Assembly (NCBI GenBank): GCA_051000815.1
Contig: JBPCNX010000024.1
Location: forward strand, 1-64,000
Reading direction: 5' to 3'
Origin: PSRF01 sp051000815
GTDB taxonomy: Bacteria; Acidobacteriota; Blastocatellia; Pyrinomonadales; Pyrinomonadaceae
DNA: 64,000 bases
In this document: positions 8,177 to 16,604 of the stretch, one piece after another
Numbering within the stretch: the stretch's first letter is position 1
How the letters are laid out: every line of letters starts with the position of its first letter
Made by a program: the position numbers and the translations under genes
The notes under the pieces: model-generated
What the model was told of the DNA's origin: nothing
Seen by the model: only the letters and a program-made list of their open reading frames with translations
Databases searched by the model: none

Positions 8177-8962
8177 TTACCAAACCGTGCGTGCCGCGGT
8201 CTTTATCATCTGAGAAGCTCCGCTGGAAACCACCTCTTGCGAGCCAAAGCTTAAAGTCGGCAACGAGATAGTCCGCGAACGTCCAGTTGCGTAATCCACA
8301 GAGACCCGTAAAGGTTCGGATGCTTCTAACGGGAAAACGACAGCAGGTTCTGCCCCTGCGATGAGTTCATCACGATTGACGTGCGGTGCTTGCTTGCTCC
8401 TGGAATTCCCCGAACGTCTACGGTTACCTTTGCCAGGCATCAATCCTTCTTTAGGTCTCGTCGCCAGCTCAGGTTTTGCAGTGTCACTGTGATCATCGGC
8501 CACGGTCGAAGTAGCTGCCGGCTGAGCCTTAGCATCCACTTGCGAACCTCTGTCTATTGGAAAGGGCAATGATGCGACGATGCGTGGCGTTTCGTTAAGC
8601 GTCGCCGCTGGTGGATTTGTTGAATCAATCAATGCCCGCATCGAGAGGGTTGCTCCAACTAACAGCGCGATAGACGCCAATGCGACTGAGGGAAAGCCAA
8701 ATCCAAGAACGCGCGACGGGATTTTTGCGGAGTCATTTCTCTTCTCACTGGCTAACCTGGCACGCAGCCGAAAGTCGAAGTCGGCTGGAGCCGAAACCGT
8801 TGGCAATTCTCCAACTATCTGCCGCAACTTTAGACGGTCGTAATAAAAATTTCGGCACCGGACACAGTCTTCGGTATGTGTCAGCACCGCCAGACTGGGC
8901 TGTTGGTCGCGGTTCAGTTCATCGATTTCTCGACTAACGTTTTTGCAATCGACTGCTTTCAT
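8177..8962 (-). CDS. Anti-sigma factor (zinc-finger HC2 type)
   Basis: A 261-residue predicted anti-sigma factor. The N-terminal cytoplasmic part holds His29-x3-Cys33-x2-Cys36 (HTEDCVRC), the ZAS/zf-HC2 signature. One membrane segment follows at about residues 86-108, then a long periplasmic part of low complexity without a recognised domain. It begins ten bases after the ECF sigma stop, with GGGGG just upstream of the ATG, so the two are translated together. The family binds the partner sigma until a signal triggers release or proteolysis. The downstream PDZ protein could be part of that signal path. The sequence is poorly conserved outside the zinc motif, as is usual for this class. Confidence 0.85.
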   Translation of the reverse strand: MKAVDCKNVSREIDELNRDQQPSLAVLTHTEDCVRCRNFYYDRLKLRQIVGELPTVSAPADFDFRLRARLASEKRNDSAKIPSRVLGFGFPSVALASIALLVGATLSMRALIDSTNPPAATLNETPRIVASLPFPIDRGSQVDAKAQPAATSTVADDHSDTAKPELATRPKEGLMPGKGNRRRSGNSRSKQAPHVNRDELIAGAEPAVVFPLEASEPLRVSVDYATGRSRTISLPTLSFGSQEVVSSGASQMIKTAARTVW

Positions 8963-8972
8963 AATGCCCCCA

Positions 8973-9644
8973 TTAAAAATAGGCTTTCATCTTTTCGCGC
9001 AGAAAGTCGCGGGCTCGACTGATACGCGATTTCACCGTGCCTTCGCTGGTTTGCAGGATGCGTGCAATTTCTTCGTAACTCTTACCCTCCACATCTCGCA
9101 GGATCAGCGGCGCCCGGTATTTTTCCGGCAGCGTGCTGATAGCTCGCTGCACCGCCTGCCGTCTTTCCGCATCAACAAGTTCTCGATCGGCCAGCGGTCT
9201 TTCGTCCGCCGGATCAAATTCTCGAGCCTCGCCACGCTCGGTAGTCTGAAAAAACCCAGTCAACGAAACGAGCCGGCGACGTTTGCGCTTCCTTAACTCA
9301 CTGATCGCCAGGTTCGTGGCAATCCGATAGAGATACGTCGAGAACGCATGACTGGTCTGGTAACGATCAACCGCTCGATAGAGTCGAACAAATGTCTCCT
9401 GTGCGAGGTCGACTGCACCGTCGTAATCGTTGGTCATCCGGTAGATGTAACCGGTTAACTGATTACGATAGCGGCCCACCAGCTCGGCAAACGCATCTTC
9501 ATCGCCTGTCCGAGTCGCCTCAAGCAACGCGTGATCAGAAGTCGAGTCCGAAACCACGTCCGCCCGTAGAGCGGTCGGAAAACTCAGCTCGTCAATGGAA
9601 CTCAGTGTGTCCATCAAGGTGGGTAGGCTCTCACGCGCTATCAC
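8973..9644 (-). CDS. RNA polymerase ECF sigma factor (RpoE-like)
   Basis: A 223-residue ECF sigma factor. Region 2 lies at about residues 40-105 (DLAQETFVRLYRAVDRY, then YLYRIATNLAISELRKRKRR) and region 4 at about 165-215 (LPEKYRAPLILRDVEGKSYEEIA, then TSEGTVKSRISRAR). The start is GTG at 9644 with AGGA about ten bases upstream; an ATG at 9614 is an alternative. It heads the operon sigma, anti-sigma, PDZ protein. A GGAACTT motif upstream (9767-9761) suggests autoregulation. An envelope-stress role is inferred from the operon, not from the protein itself. Confidence 0.93.
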   Translation of the reverse strand: MIARESLPTLMDTLSSIDELSFPTALRADVVSDSTSDHALLEATRTGDEDAFAELVGRYRNQLTGYIYRMTNDYDGAVDLAQETFVRLYRAVDRYQTSHAFSTYLYRIATNLAISELRKRKRRRLVSLTGFFQTTERGEAREFDPADERPLADRELVDAERRQAVQRAISTLPEKYRAPLILRDVEGKSYEEIARILQTSEGTVKSRISRARDFLREKMKAYF

Positions 9645-9707
9645 AAATGCGTCTTCCTCTCGGAAACCTGATCTCGCTGCCTGACGCTAAGCGGCCTGCA
9701 AATGCTG

Positions 9708-9767
9708 ATTATAACCCCGACGGACGACCGCCCGCAGGGGTTCACGCCTGAGCCAGCCAAAAGTTCC
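9708..9767 (-). promoter_or_regulatory. Candidate promoters for the sigma/anti-sigma/PDZ operon
   Basis: On the minus strand GGAACTT (9767-9761) is an ECF-type -35; 16 bases on lies TGAACC (9744-9739), a poor -10. Further downstream a perfect TATAAT (9713-9708) could serve the housekeeping sigma, though its -35 is weak. Both are read by eye. Confidence 0.35.
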
Positions 9768-9823
9768 GAAAAGGAAAAGATTTGCAGCCCCAACAGCTAC
9801 ATGGGAAGGATGGTCGGCAATGC

Positions 9824-10681
9824 CTAAGCATTAGGGTTTTTGAACAAGGAATCGTCTACCTTTACGCCGAACGTCACGGTGTGAATCCGCGTTTCCTGAG
9901 TTTGCTTACCGTCCTCCATTAGAATCGTCCGGAACGGAACAAGGGTGCTCTGGGCGTATCGATAGTCGGCAAATCGCTTGGAATATTTTGCGGTAGAACC
10001 GCCGGCGCTGGCGTCCTCATATTCCAACCACAACACGTGGAGAGTTTTGGCGCTCACATAGTAACGCGTCGTTCGCTTCTCTTTGTCGGTCAGCTCCACC
10101 ACAAATAGATCGAGGCCTTTCTGCTTGTCCTTACCTATCAGTTTCAAGGTGGAACCGGTTTCCTTGTAGCGTAACAAAGCTTCAAGGCTGTGACGGTGCT
10201 GCGAAACAAAAGCTGCTGCAGCATCGCGCCGGGGAGTGAAGGCAGCTCCATTAATAATTCCCCAGAGGCGACCGTCGCCAAAAACCAGGGAATACTCAAG
10301 CGTAGGCATTTTCTGATCGAGCCGGATCCTATCCTGTTCCAGGCTTTCGCCGCGCACGAAGACCCGCTCGTAAGTCACCTCTTCAACCTTTCCGTCGGTC
10401 GTGTTACGGGTGATGCGTCCGCGCTCGATGCCATTTCGCCGGATCTGCTGAAGCACCGGACGAGAGCCGTAAATGAAGATCGCTGACTCCGCAATCTGTT
10501 CCGCGGTATAGTTCTTCGAGTTCTTGTTGACCTTTTCAACCTTCTGGGGGGTGGGAGTAGGAGTGGCAGTCGTAGTTTGGCTTTGCTGAGTGGGCGTCAT
10601 CGCGTCAGTGGTCAGCGTCAGGACTGACGCGCCGATCAGGAAAGCACAAAAAACCGCAAATGCTGTAAGTAGTCGGAGCAA
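9824..10681 (-). CDS. Exported LolA-like outer-membrane lipoprotein-sorting family protein
   Basis: A 285-residue protein with a signal peptide (residues 1-27) and a Thr/Gln/Pro-rich stretch (29-46). A single domain resembling the LolA/LppX superfamily follows: repeated beta-strand pattern, EEVTYERVFVRGE, LKLIGKDKQKGLDLFVVEL, and a closing IHTVTFGVKVDDSLFKNP. Such proteins bind lipids or lipoproteins in the periplasm, or are lipid-binding regulators. The start is TTG at 10681 with GGGAG about ten bases upstream. No operon partner follows on the same strand within 170 bases, so it is probably a single gene. The assignment is by fold pattern only. Confidence 0.7.
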   Translation of the reverse strand: MLRLLTAFAVFCAFLIGASVLTLTTDAMTPTQQSQTTTATPTPTPQKVEKVNKNSKNYTAEQIAESAIFIYGSRPVLQQIRRNGIERGRITRNTTDGKVEEVTYERVFVRGESLEQDRIRLDQKMPTLEYSLVFGDGRLWGIINGAAFTPRRDAAAAFVSQHRHSLEALLRYKETGSTLKLIGKDKQKGLDLFVVELTDKEKRTTRYYVSAKTLHVLWLEYEDASAGGSTAKYSKRFADYRYAQSTLVPFRTILMEDGKQTQETRIHTVTFGVKVDDSLFKNPNA

Positions 10682-11043
10682 GAATTCAATTCTCCCTTAG
10701 ACGAGGCTATTGATTAAGTCGGTAAAAACGGGGAAAGCTTTTCGCCAGCGGCGGATTCTACCATAAGCAAAACCCCAGGGACGTTGCGGTCCGCGAGCCT
10801 CTTAGCTTCCCGCTGGTCAGCCAACGATTTCGCGTCTGGCCTTTTTGACCAGTCAATTGATGCTTTTTTGCCGATATTCGGATGCCTGACCCTACGGAGT
10901 CGCATTTGACAAGCACTCTTCCAGAGCGTATTTTCCGTTCTTTCCAACCCCGCGAACATACTTAATTGTGCGTCCGGTGTTATTCCCTTTGGCATCTTGC
11001 TGCGCCCGTGGCAGCCATTTCTTCTGAAAGGATACTGGAGTTT
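10682..11043. other. Divergent intergenic region
   Basis: This separates the LolA-like gene (minus) from the ATP-grasp gene (plus). A 93-codon minus-strand frame at 10714-10995 has no ribosome site and no recognisable features, so I do not call it. AAAGGA at 11027-11032 and GGAG at 11036-11039 lie just upstream of the ATP-grasp start. No clear promoter seen. Confidence 0.5.
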
Positions 11044-12144
11044 ATGAATCGAGTCGGCATATTAGTTGGGCGGGAGAAAACCTTTCCTGACGCTCTAATT
11101 AAAACCATTAACGAACGTGGGAGGGGCGACACGACCGCCGATTTCATCACGCTGGGCGGTATCCGTCACGACGACCCGCCAAAGTATGACGTAGTCGTTG
11201 ATCGCATCTCACACGAAGTGCCGTTCTATCGCGCAACGCTGAAGCGCATGGCCCTCGAAGGAACCGTCGTGATCAACAACCCGTTTTGGTGGTCGGCGGA
11301 TGACAAGTTTTTCAATTATTCTCTGGCCCTGAAACTGGGTGTTGCTGTCCCCAGGACCGTGCTTCTCCCGCAGAAGGACTACATCAAGGGCATAGTCAGT
11401 GAGAGCCTGCGCAATCTGGAGTTTCCGCTTGATTGGCAGGGCATTGTTGAATACGTCGGGTTGCCGGCCTTCCTCAAACCCTTCGACGGTGGCGGCTGGA
11501 AAAACGTTTCCAAGATCAACTCCATCGAGGAGCTTTGGCAGGAGTATGACCAAACCGGAACTCTTTGCATGACGCTGCAAGCTGCGGTCGACTTCGATCA
11601 GTTCGTGCGTTGTTACTGTGTCGGGCAGCAAGAGGTGATGATTATGGCTTACGACCCACGCAAGCCGTATCTCTCCGGCGAACAGTACATTCATGATCCG
11701 AACTACCTGGCCCCAGAACTAAAGGAGCGAGTCACCAAAGATGTGCGCACGCTCTGTTCAGCGTTGGGATACGATCTCAATACCGTTGAGTTTGCGATCA
11801 AGGATGGGGTTCCTTATGCGATCGACTTTATGAACCCGGCGCCGGATGCTGAACTGGCCTCAGTCGGGGAGTTCTATCACAACTGGGTCGTGGGGGCCGT
11901 CGCCGACCTGGTTTTCAAACGTTTGGCAGAACCGAAGCAGCGTCCTCGCTACCGCTGGGACGCGCTCTTGAGTCCGGAACCTTCCAGCACATCTGCTGTG
12001 GCGTCGCTTAGCGAACAGCAGAGTCGGACGATCATTCCTTCCGTATCCGAGTCGGCGACTCCTAAAGCCCGGACCGCTGCTGCAACAACAAACAAGAAGT
12101 CGGAAAAGAAGACGAGTGCGAATCGTGCTAAACCGACTGTCTAG
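11044..12144 (+). CDS. ATP-grasp family carboxylate-amine ligase-like protein
   Basis: A 366-residue ATP-grasp protein related to RimK/glutathione synthase-type enzymes. Residues 1-75 form a pre-ATP-grasp region. The ATP-grasp core includes AFLKPFDGGGWKNV (lysine and glycine-rich loop) and the metal-binding end EFAIKDGVPYAIDFMNPAP (Glu, Asp, Asn). Residues from about 300 are a low-complexity Ser/Ala/Thr/Lys tail ending in KKTSANRAKPTV. The ATG at 11044 has GGAG four bases upstream and GAAAGGA further up; it begins the conserved NRVGILVGRE. It would form an amide or peptide bond with ATP; the substrates are unknown and no partner gene is adjacent. A strong terminator follows at 12194. Confidence 0.8.
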   Translation: MNRVGILVGREKTFPDALIKTINERGRGDTTADFITLGGIRHDDPPKYDVVVDRISHEVPFYRATLKRMALEGTVVINNPFWWSADDKFFNYSLALKLGVAVPRTVLLPQKDYIKGIVSESLRNLEFPLDWQGIVEYVGLPAFLKPFDGGGWKNVSKINSIEELWQEYDQTGTLCMTLQAAVDFDQFVRCYCVGQQEVMIMAYDPRKPYLSGEQYIHDPNYLAPELKERVTKDVRTLCSALGYDLNTVEFAIKDGVPYAIDFMNPAPDAELASVGEFYHNWVVGAVADLVFKRLAEPKQRPRYRWDALLSPEPSSTSAVASLSEQQSRTIIPSVSESATPKARTAAATTNKKSEKKTSANRAKPTV

Positions 12145-12193
12145 AATTGGCGATGTGAAGTGAGCTTTGTACGCAGGGGCAGAGCGCATGAAG

Positions 12194-12224
12194 AAAGCAG
12201 GGGCTGACGCTCCTGCTTTTTTTT
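12194..12224 (+). terminator. Rho-independent terminator
   Basis: A perfect 8-bp stem AAAGCAGG / CCTGCTTT with a ten-base loop, followed by eight T in a row (12217-12224). It lies 50 bases after the ATP-grasp stop and just before the convergent TPR gene. Confidence 0.93.
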
Positions 12225-12225
12225 C

Positions 12226-13656
12226 TCAATCGAGCGGGCGATTACGGCGGCCGGCCAGAATTCTGGTACCTAAGATCCCCAGGAGCCAGGCGACTAGAGA
12301 CGATGAAGCGAGGGCCCAACCCATGCTGGCAATCGCAGGATCCAGGTAGGGGCCAACTAAAGCGATCAGGATGCTGGCGTTGGTTATGCGGGCAGCCAGT
12401 CGTCGAATATGAGAAAAAGTCTGCAGCCAGTTAATTCGTCGAAGTTCAGCAGACAAGTAATCGTCGTCATCGTTTAGACGGACGTAATAGTCGGCTTCGC
12501 GTTTGGCAAAAGCGCTCAATGCTTTTTCGGTAGTTGCCAAAGCTGCGTCGCGATACTGGTGAATCACGTGAGCGAGCTTGCCATTTCTTAATGCCACGTC
12601 GGCAAGTCCCAGCCGCGCACGGTAACTGAGCGGTTCATTCTCGATCGCGCGTTGGAAAACTCGCTCCGCCCGATTTGAGTCGTTATATTCGAGGAAGCTT
12701 TCACCAATTACCGCTAACAGACCCGCATCCTGTTTCGCGCGCATGGAAGAGAGACGAAGCGCAGCCCGAGCTCGTGCCAGCAGATTGACATCACTCAGAG
12801 CGCTCGCTTGAGAGCGCAGCAGCCTGGCAAAATCGAAAATCAACCAACCGTCCTGTGGCAAAACAATGAGTGCCCGCCGAAAGGCTTCTCGCGCCTCTTT
12901 CAAGCGACCGGCAATCCTTAATTTATTTCCTAACTCTCGCAACATGAGCGCCCGCTCAATCGCCGGAGCGGGAGTTTCGAGCGGCCGTTCCTGTGGTTCA
13001 TTCAGATCACGCCAGCCACCAAGTCTAAAGTCGCTGGTGGCATTCTCGAGGACGTCAGTAGAAGCGAGTTGTAACGCCTTCGCTTCGCGACTTAGGAGTT
13101 TCGGATCACAGAGGTAGTCCCTCAGGTCACGCGTGCGCAGGTCAAGCTTATCGTTGTGGATTAGTGGAAAGAGCTGACGCACCATCTCTCGGTAGCCGGA
13201 TCCACCGGACGCCAGCACAAAGTCGGTTCCCTTCCCGGCGATTTGGCTGCGATAGCGATAACGAACCCGGCCGCCGCGCCGCAGCGTACGCACTGCATTG
13301 GTGTCGACGCGCTCAAAGTCGGCGACGCCTAGTTGTTGTTTTTGTCCGGAAACAAACCGCTGAAGAAAGGGAATGAGGCCCCGTCGAACGAGCATCTGGC
13401 CATCAAATGCAATTCGATCGGTGAAGGCGAGTGCGGGAACCATCGCCCAGGCAACGATGAGGGAAATCAGAGCCCATCCCTCGTGTTCGGATCGCAAAAG
13501 CAATGCTGCCGCGAAAGTCAGAACGCTCGAGACAACGAGATACGTACCGGGCGATACGCGCACACTAGCAAGGTAAGTCCTCCTGCCGGATCTCTTTCGC
13601 GCTTCAGCCACCTCGGCGAGCGATTTCAAAACCCCGATTTGCCTGGTTTCGTTCAT
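12226..13656 (-). CDS. TPR-containing membrane protein
   Basis: A 476-residue protein with two hydrophobic segments near the N-terminus (about 38-54 and 60-77) and a hydrophobic C-terminal region (about 425-465). The centre (about 235-390) shows tetratricopeptide-like helices (LGNKLRIAGRLKEAREAFRRAL; AERVFQRAIENEPLSYRARLGLADVALRNGK). This would place a protein-binding domain between membrane anchors. Function is not known. The ATG at 13656 overlaps the TGA of the upstream DUF457-type gene by four bases, so the two are translationally coupled. No catalytic motif seen. Confidence 0.75.
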   Translation of the reverse strand: MNETRQIGVLKSLAEVAEARKRSGRRTYLASVRVSPGTYLVVSSVLTFAAALLLRSEHEGWALISLIVAWAMVPALAFTDRIAFDGQMLVRRGLIPFLQRFVSGQKQQLGVADFERVDTNAVRTLRRGGRVRYRYRSQIAGKGTDFVLASGGSGYREMVRQLFPLIHNDKLDLRTRDLRDYLCDPKLLSREAKALQLASTDVLENATSDFRLGGWRDLNEPQERPLETPAPAIERALMLRELGNKLRIAGRLKEAREAFRRALIVLPQDGWLIFDFARLLRSQASALSDVNLLARARAALRLSSMRAKQDAGLLAVIGESFLEYNDSNRAERVFQRAIENEPLSYRARLGLADVALRNGKLAHVIHQYRDAALATTEKALSAFAKREADYYVRLNDDDDYLSAELRRINWLQTFSHIRRLAARITNASILIALVGPYLDPAIASMGWALASSSLVAWLLGILGTRILAGRRNRPLD

Positions 13657-14807
13657 TCAGTCGATTTCATCCCGGTCTCTATCGGGCAATCAATGGGCAC
13701 CTCAAGGGCAAAACTGCCGCGCGATGACCCCGGTTCAGTGTAGCGTAAGTCAGCCATTTGCACGATTGTTTCGGTCATGCAGTCGGCGCCTCTCACCCGA
13801 AACACGGGGAAACGCGCAAAGCCCAAAAAGATCCGAGCCCGGCGATCCTCAGCGGCGCGGACCACAAAGGGCGATTCAAATGTGTCCGCCCTCTCGTGGC
13901 GGATAAGTGCCGATAAGTCCGGCGTTGCAGCAGGCAGCGATATTTCAAAGCGATAAGCGGCGCGATCGGTTTCCACCACACCTTGCCAGTGAAACGGATT
14001 GGCCAGCGTCGGCATTGCGGCGACGTCAGTCACGCCCTCGTTGTGTTGGATCGCGATGGTAGACGCAGCCCGGCGTACCTCACTCAAGGCCACGGAGTGC
14101 ATCACGAAAAGACCCATCCAGTAAGCCAGCAATAACCCGAATGCGCTCCAGGCGATCTTGCGACCCCAGCGCTCAGCCGCTCCCAATTTGTATGCGAGCA
14201 CCAACCCAGTGATAGAGACGACCCAGAAGACGCACAACAGAAAAGCATTAGTCACCTCGCGTTGCGTGGTGGCTGTCATAACGAGATAAGTGAGAGCGAT
14301 TGCAGCTATCAACCAAATGCCGATCTGCCACTTGTATCTTGAGCCCAGCAGAAACACGGCGCCGCCAAGAACGAGCCAGATGAACGGATCCACAATGAAC
14401 ACCAGGTCCCCGTAGAACCATTGTGAACTCCATGGCAGCAAAAGGCGCACTCCATAGTTATTAGTCCAATCGAGCAAGGGATGAGTGGCGCTTACTACCA
14501 GAGAAGCAAGGAGCAATCCTTTCAACCGTACACTGGGAGATCGCGAGCGCATCCGAGCAATCAGCCGATCTCCGCACCAGAAAATAAGCGGAATGATTAG
14601 GGCAATCGCGAGAGTTCCGACAATCGAATGGGTGATGTGTCGATGGTAGTGAAGAAATGACCAACGATCGGCGAAGAGTAAAACTGCAATATCTCCATCG
14701 GGGGTGTTTGCGGCCAGAACGCAAACGAGGGTTGCTCCTGGGGATAATCTCTCAAGGCCCGCCTTGGCAGCTGCCAGTCCAACGAGCGAATGAGCCAGGT
14801 TATCCAT
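13653..14807 (-). CDS. DUF457/YdjM-type membrane-bound metal-dependent hydrolase
   Basis: A 384-residue multi-pass membrane protein of the DUF457 family. The family's metal-binding signature is present: DNLAHSLVGL at the start, ANTPDGD, then HYHRHITHS at about 54-62. Five to seven hydrophobic segments follow (about 65-85, 100-125, 140-160, 165-185, 190-210, 220-240), and then a soluble C-terminal part (about 245-384). YdjM is a LexA-regulated inner-membrane member; the enzymatic activity is not established. It is co-transcribed with the TPR protein downstream. The long soluble tail is an extension beyond the usual family length. Confidence 0.85.
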   Translation of the reverse strand: MDNLAHSLVGLAAAKAGLERLSPGATLVCVLAANTPDGDIAVLLFADRWSFLHYHRHITHSIVGTLAIALIIPLIFWCGDRLIARMRSRSPSVRLKGLLLASLVVSATHPLLDWTNNYGVRLLLPWSSQWFYGDLVFIVDPFIWLVLGGAVFLLGSRYKWQIGIWLIAAIALTYLVMTATTQREVTNAFLLCVFWVVSITGLVLAYKLGAAERWGRKIAWSAFGLLLAYWMGLFVMHSVALSEVRRAASTIAIQHNEGVTDVAAMPTLANPFHWQGVVETDRAAYRFEISLPAATPDLSALIRHERADTFESPFVVRAAEDRRARIFLGFARFPVFRVRGADCMTETIVQMADLRYTEPGSSRGSFALEVPIDCPIETGMKSTE

Positions 14808-14884
14808 GCGTGGAAGCCGAGACTATCGGAAGGGCGCTAGGTTCGCTGGTGGGGGTGTATTCGCCTTTTCCAGTTTGCAGATTC

Positions 14885-15688
14885 TCAGAGACTGAGTGCC
14901 GGTGTCTCCGGCGGAAGTTTTGTAAAACGATCGGGATCGAGTTTCTGTAGTTGCTGGGTGGCTTCTCTGGCAGCTTCAGAGAGAGGGATAGGCGCGCCAT
15001 CTTTGTCTTTGGCTTTTCGCGCTGCGTCAGCGATTTTGAAGAAGACATCCGCCGCTTCTTTAGTCTTACCCTGCTTCTGATAAACCATCCCCAACCGAAA
15101 ATTTGCCACGTCAGCAGGCACGATGACGATGTTCAAATTGGCAATCTCGACATAAAGCTGAGCAGCTTCATCATATTTCGCATCCGCCTCCTTAACCTGA
15201 GCCAAAGCAAACTTTGACAAAACAGCCACATCAGCGAGACTGCTGGAACTTAGCTGCACCAACTCACTGATGCCCTTCTCTCTTTCGACATAGAGCTGAT
15301 TCGTGGCCACAAAGTAGCGCGCTTCAGTGCGGTAGGGATCGCCATATTTAGCTGCGACTTTCTCAAATTCCTCGATCGCTTTTCGCGCCCGTTCCTGCTC
15401 GCTGGAAAAACCCGGCGCGGCACCCGGCAGAGGACTAGCCGAGACTGGCGTGGTGGCGATTGCAATGGCCCTCCCCATGGCTCGGCGCGCCTCGTCAGTT
15501 TTGCGGCGGCTCCACATTACCCAGGCGCCGATTAGCGCAGCGGCCACGACCGCGCCACCTACGCCGTAGAGAATCAGGCGACCCTTACCCTCCAGCAGGT
15601 TTCCGAGACGGTCGAAAAGGCCGATTGCCGTATCTCGAAACCGGTCGTGTTGCAGCTCGCGCGCGCGCTTCTTTTTGTATCGGGCCAA
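14885..15688 (-). CDS. Membrane-anchored TPR/YfgM-like protein
   Basis: A 267-residue protein. The start chosen is the TTG at 15688, preceded by GAAGGA, because codons upstream encode no family-like sequence; an in-frame extension to 15853 exists. Residues about 35-60 form one membrane segment (LILYGVGGAVVAAALIGAWVM). A periplasmic helical repeat region follows (AIEEFEKVAAKYGD, then AQLYVEIANLNI, then RLGMVYQKQGKTKEAADVFF). This matches the layout of YfgM/BamD-like ancillary TPR proteins, which help envelope protein traffic. The function here is inferred from architecture only. Confidence 0.7.
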   Translation of the reverse strand: MARYKKKRARELQHDRFRDTAIGLFDRLGNLLEGKGRLILYGVGGAVVAAALIGAWVMWSRRKTDEARRAMGRAIAIATTPVSASPLPGAAPGFSSEQERARKAIEEFEKVAAKYGDPYRTEARYFVATNQLYVEREKGISELVQLSSSSLADVAVLSKFALAQVKEADAKYDEAAQLYVEIANLNIVIVPADVANFRLGMVYQKQGKTKEAADVFFKIADAARKAKDKDGAPIPLSEAAREATQQLQKLDPDRFTKLPPETPALSL

Positions 15689-15846
15689 CGTAATTCCTTC
15701 TCGCAAGTCCCTATGGTGGGCAGCGTTCTTCAAGGTGTATGATAAGCGAAACAAGCACTCTAATGGGCGGCGCGAAACATTGTCAAGCGGGTAGTTTGGC
15801 GGTGAATTGCAGGAATCGCATCTAATCAGTTGATGAAGATTTTCTG

Positions 15847-15876
15847 GGAACATTGTAATTGTCGTTGGTGTCTAAA
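15847..15876 (+). promoter_or_regulatory. Candidate ECF-type promoter of the second sigma gene
   Basis: GGAACAT (15847-15853), 17 bases, then TCTAAA (15871-15876), placed about 65 bases upstream of the sigma start. This fits the general ECF pattern (GGAAC -35 and TCNAA -10) and would make the gene self-activating. Read by eye. Confidence 0.45.
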
Positions 15877-15942
15877 GTGTCGCCTGTCCGGGAATGGGCC
15901 GAGGCCATTAGCTACTCCGATTCCCGCTCAAGGGGGTGAGCA

Positions 15943-16602
15943 GTGAGCTACGGAGAGCCAATAGCCCTCCGCGGGCAAATGGATTTGGAGCAGGTTGCGC
16001 CGGCAGCCCCGGAAGAGGTGCGGTCTTACGGCGAGACACAGTTCATTGAAAGACTGAAGCAGGGCGAAGCCGCCGCTTTTGAAGTCCTGATTGCTGAACG
16101 TTCGGGCGAAGTTTACGGATTGCTATATCGCTTAACCGAAAACAGCGAAGATGCGCGCGACTTAACTCAGGAGACGTTTCTCAGGGCGTTTCAAAGTATC
16201 TCGCACTTTCGCGGCGATTCTGATTTGCGAACTTGGATCTATCGGATTGCGATCAATCAAGCGCGGAATCGCTGGCGCTGGTGGCGCAGAAGGCGGCGCG
16301 AGTTCACCATCTCCCTGGATTCCTCCGGCGCTCACGGAAACCAACCACTCGTGGAAACGTTGAGAGCGGAGCGTGATAAATCGCCCGAACAGGAAACGCT
16401 CGCGCACGAACGCGAATGGTTGCTTCGGAAGGCGCTTCGAAGCTTGAGTCATTCATATCGCGAGACTGTGATCCTGCGCGACATCGAAGGCTTTAGTTAC
16501 GATGAGATTGCCGAAACTTTGGGAATTAACGTAGGAACCGTAAAGTCGCGACTGGCGCGGGGACGCCAGGAATTACGTCAACGGCTTGAAGGATCTTTGT
16601 AA
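15943..16602 (+). CDS. RNA polymerase ECF sigma factor (RpoE-like), second copy
   Basis: A 219-residue ECF sigma factor. Region 2 spans about residues 33-105 (DARDLTQETFLRAFQSISHFRG, then WIYRIAINQARNRWRWWRRRRR) and region 4 about 150-210 (LSHSYRETVILRDIEGFSYDEIAETLGI, then VGTVKSRLARGR). The start is GTG at 15943 with a purine-rich GGGGGT just upstream. It differs clearly from the sigma at 8973-9644, so this is not a recent duplication. The matching anti-sigma begins at 17029, after an unusual 426-base spacer filled with a foldback repeat; the normal arrangement is a few bases. Confidence 0.93.
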   Translation: MSYGEPIALRGQMDLEQVAPAAPEEVRSYGETQFIERLKQGEAAAFEVLIAERSGEVYGLLYRLTENSEDARDLTQETFLRAFQSISHFRGDSDLRTWIYRIAINQARNRWRWWRRRRREFTISLDSSGAHGNQPLVETLRAERDKSPEQETLAHEREWLLRKALRSLSHSYRETVILRDIEGFSYDEIAETLGINVGTVKSRLARGRQELRQRLEGSL

Positions 16603-16604
16603 TA

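Noticed and set aside
10714..10995. 93-codon minus-strand frame before the ATP-grasp gene
   Set aside because: No ribosome site, no recognisable domain and composition not clearly coding.
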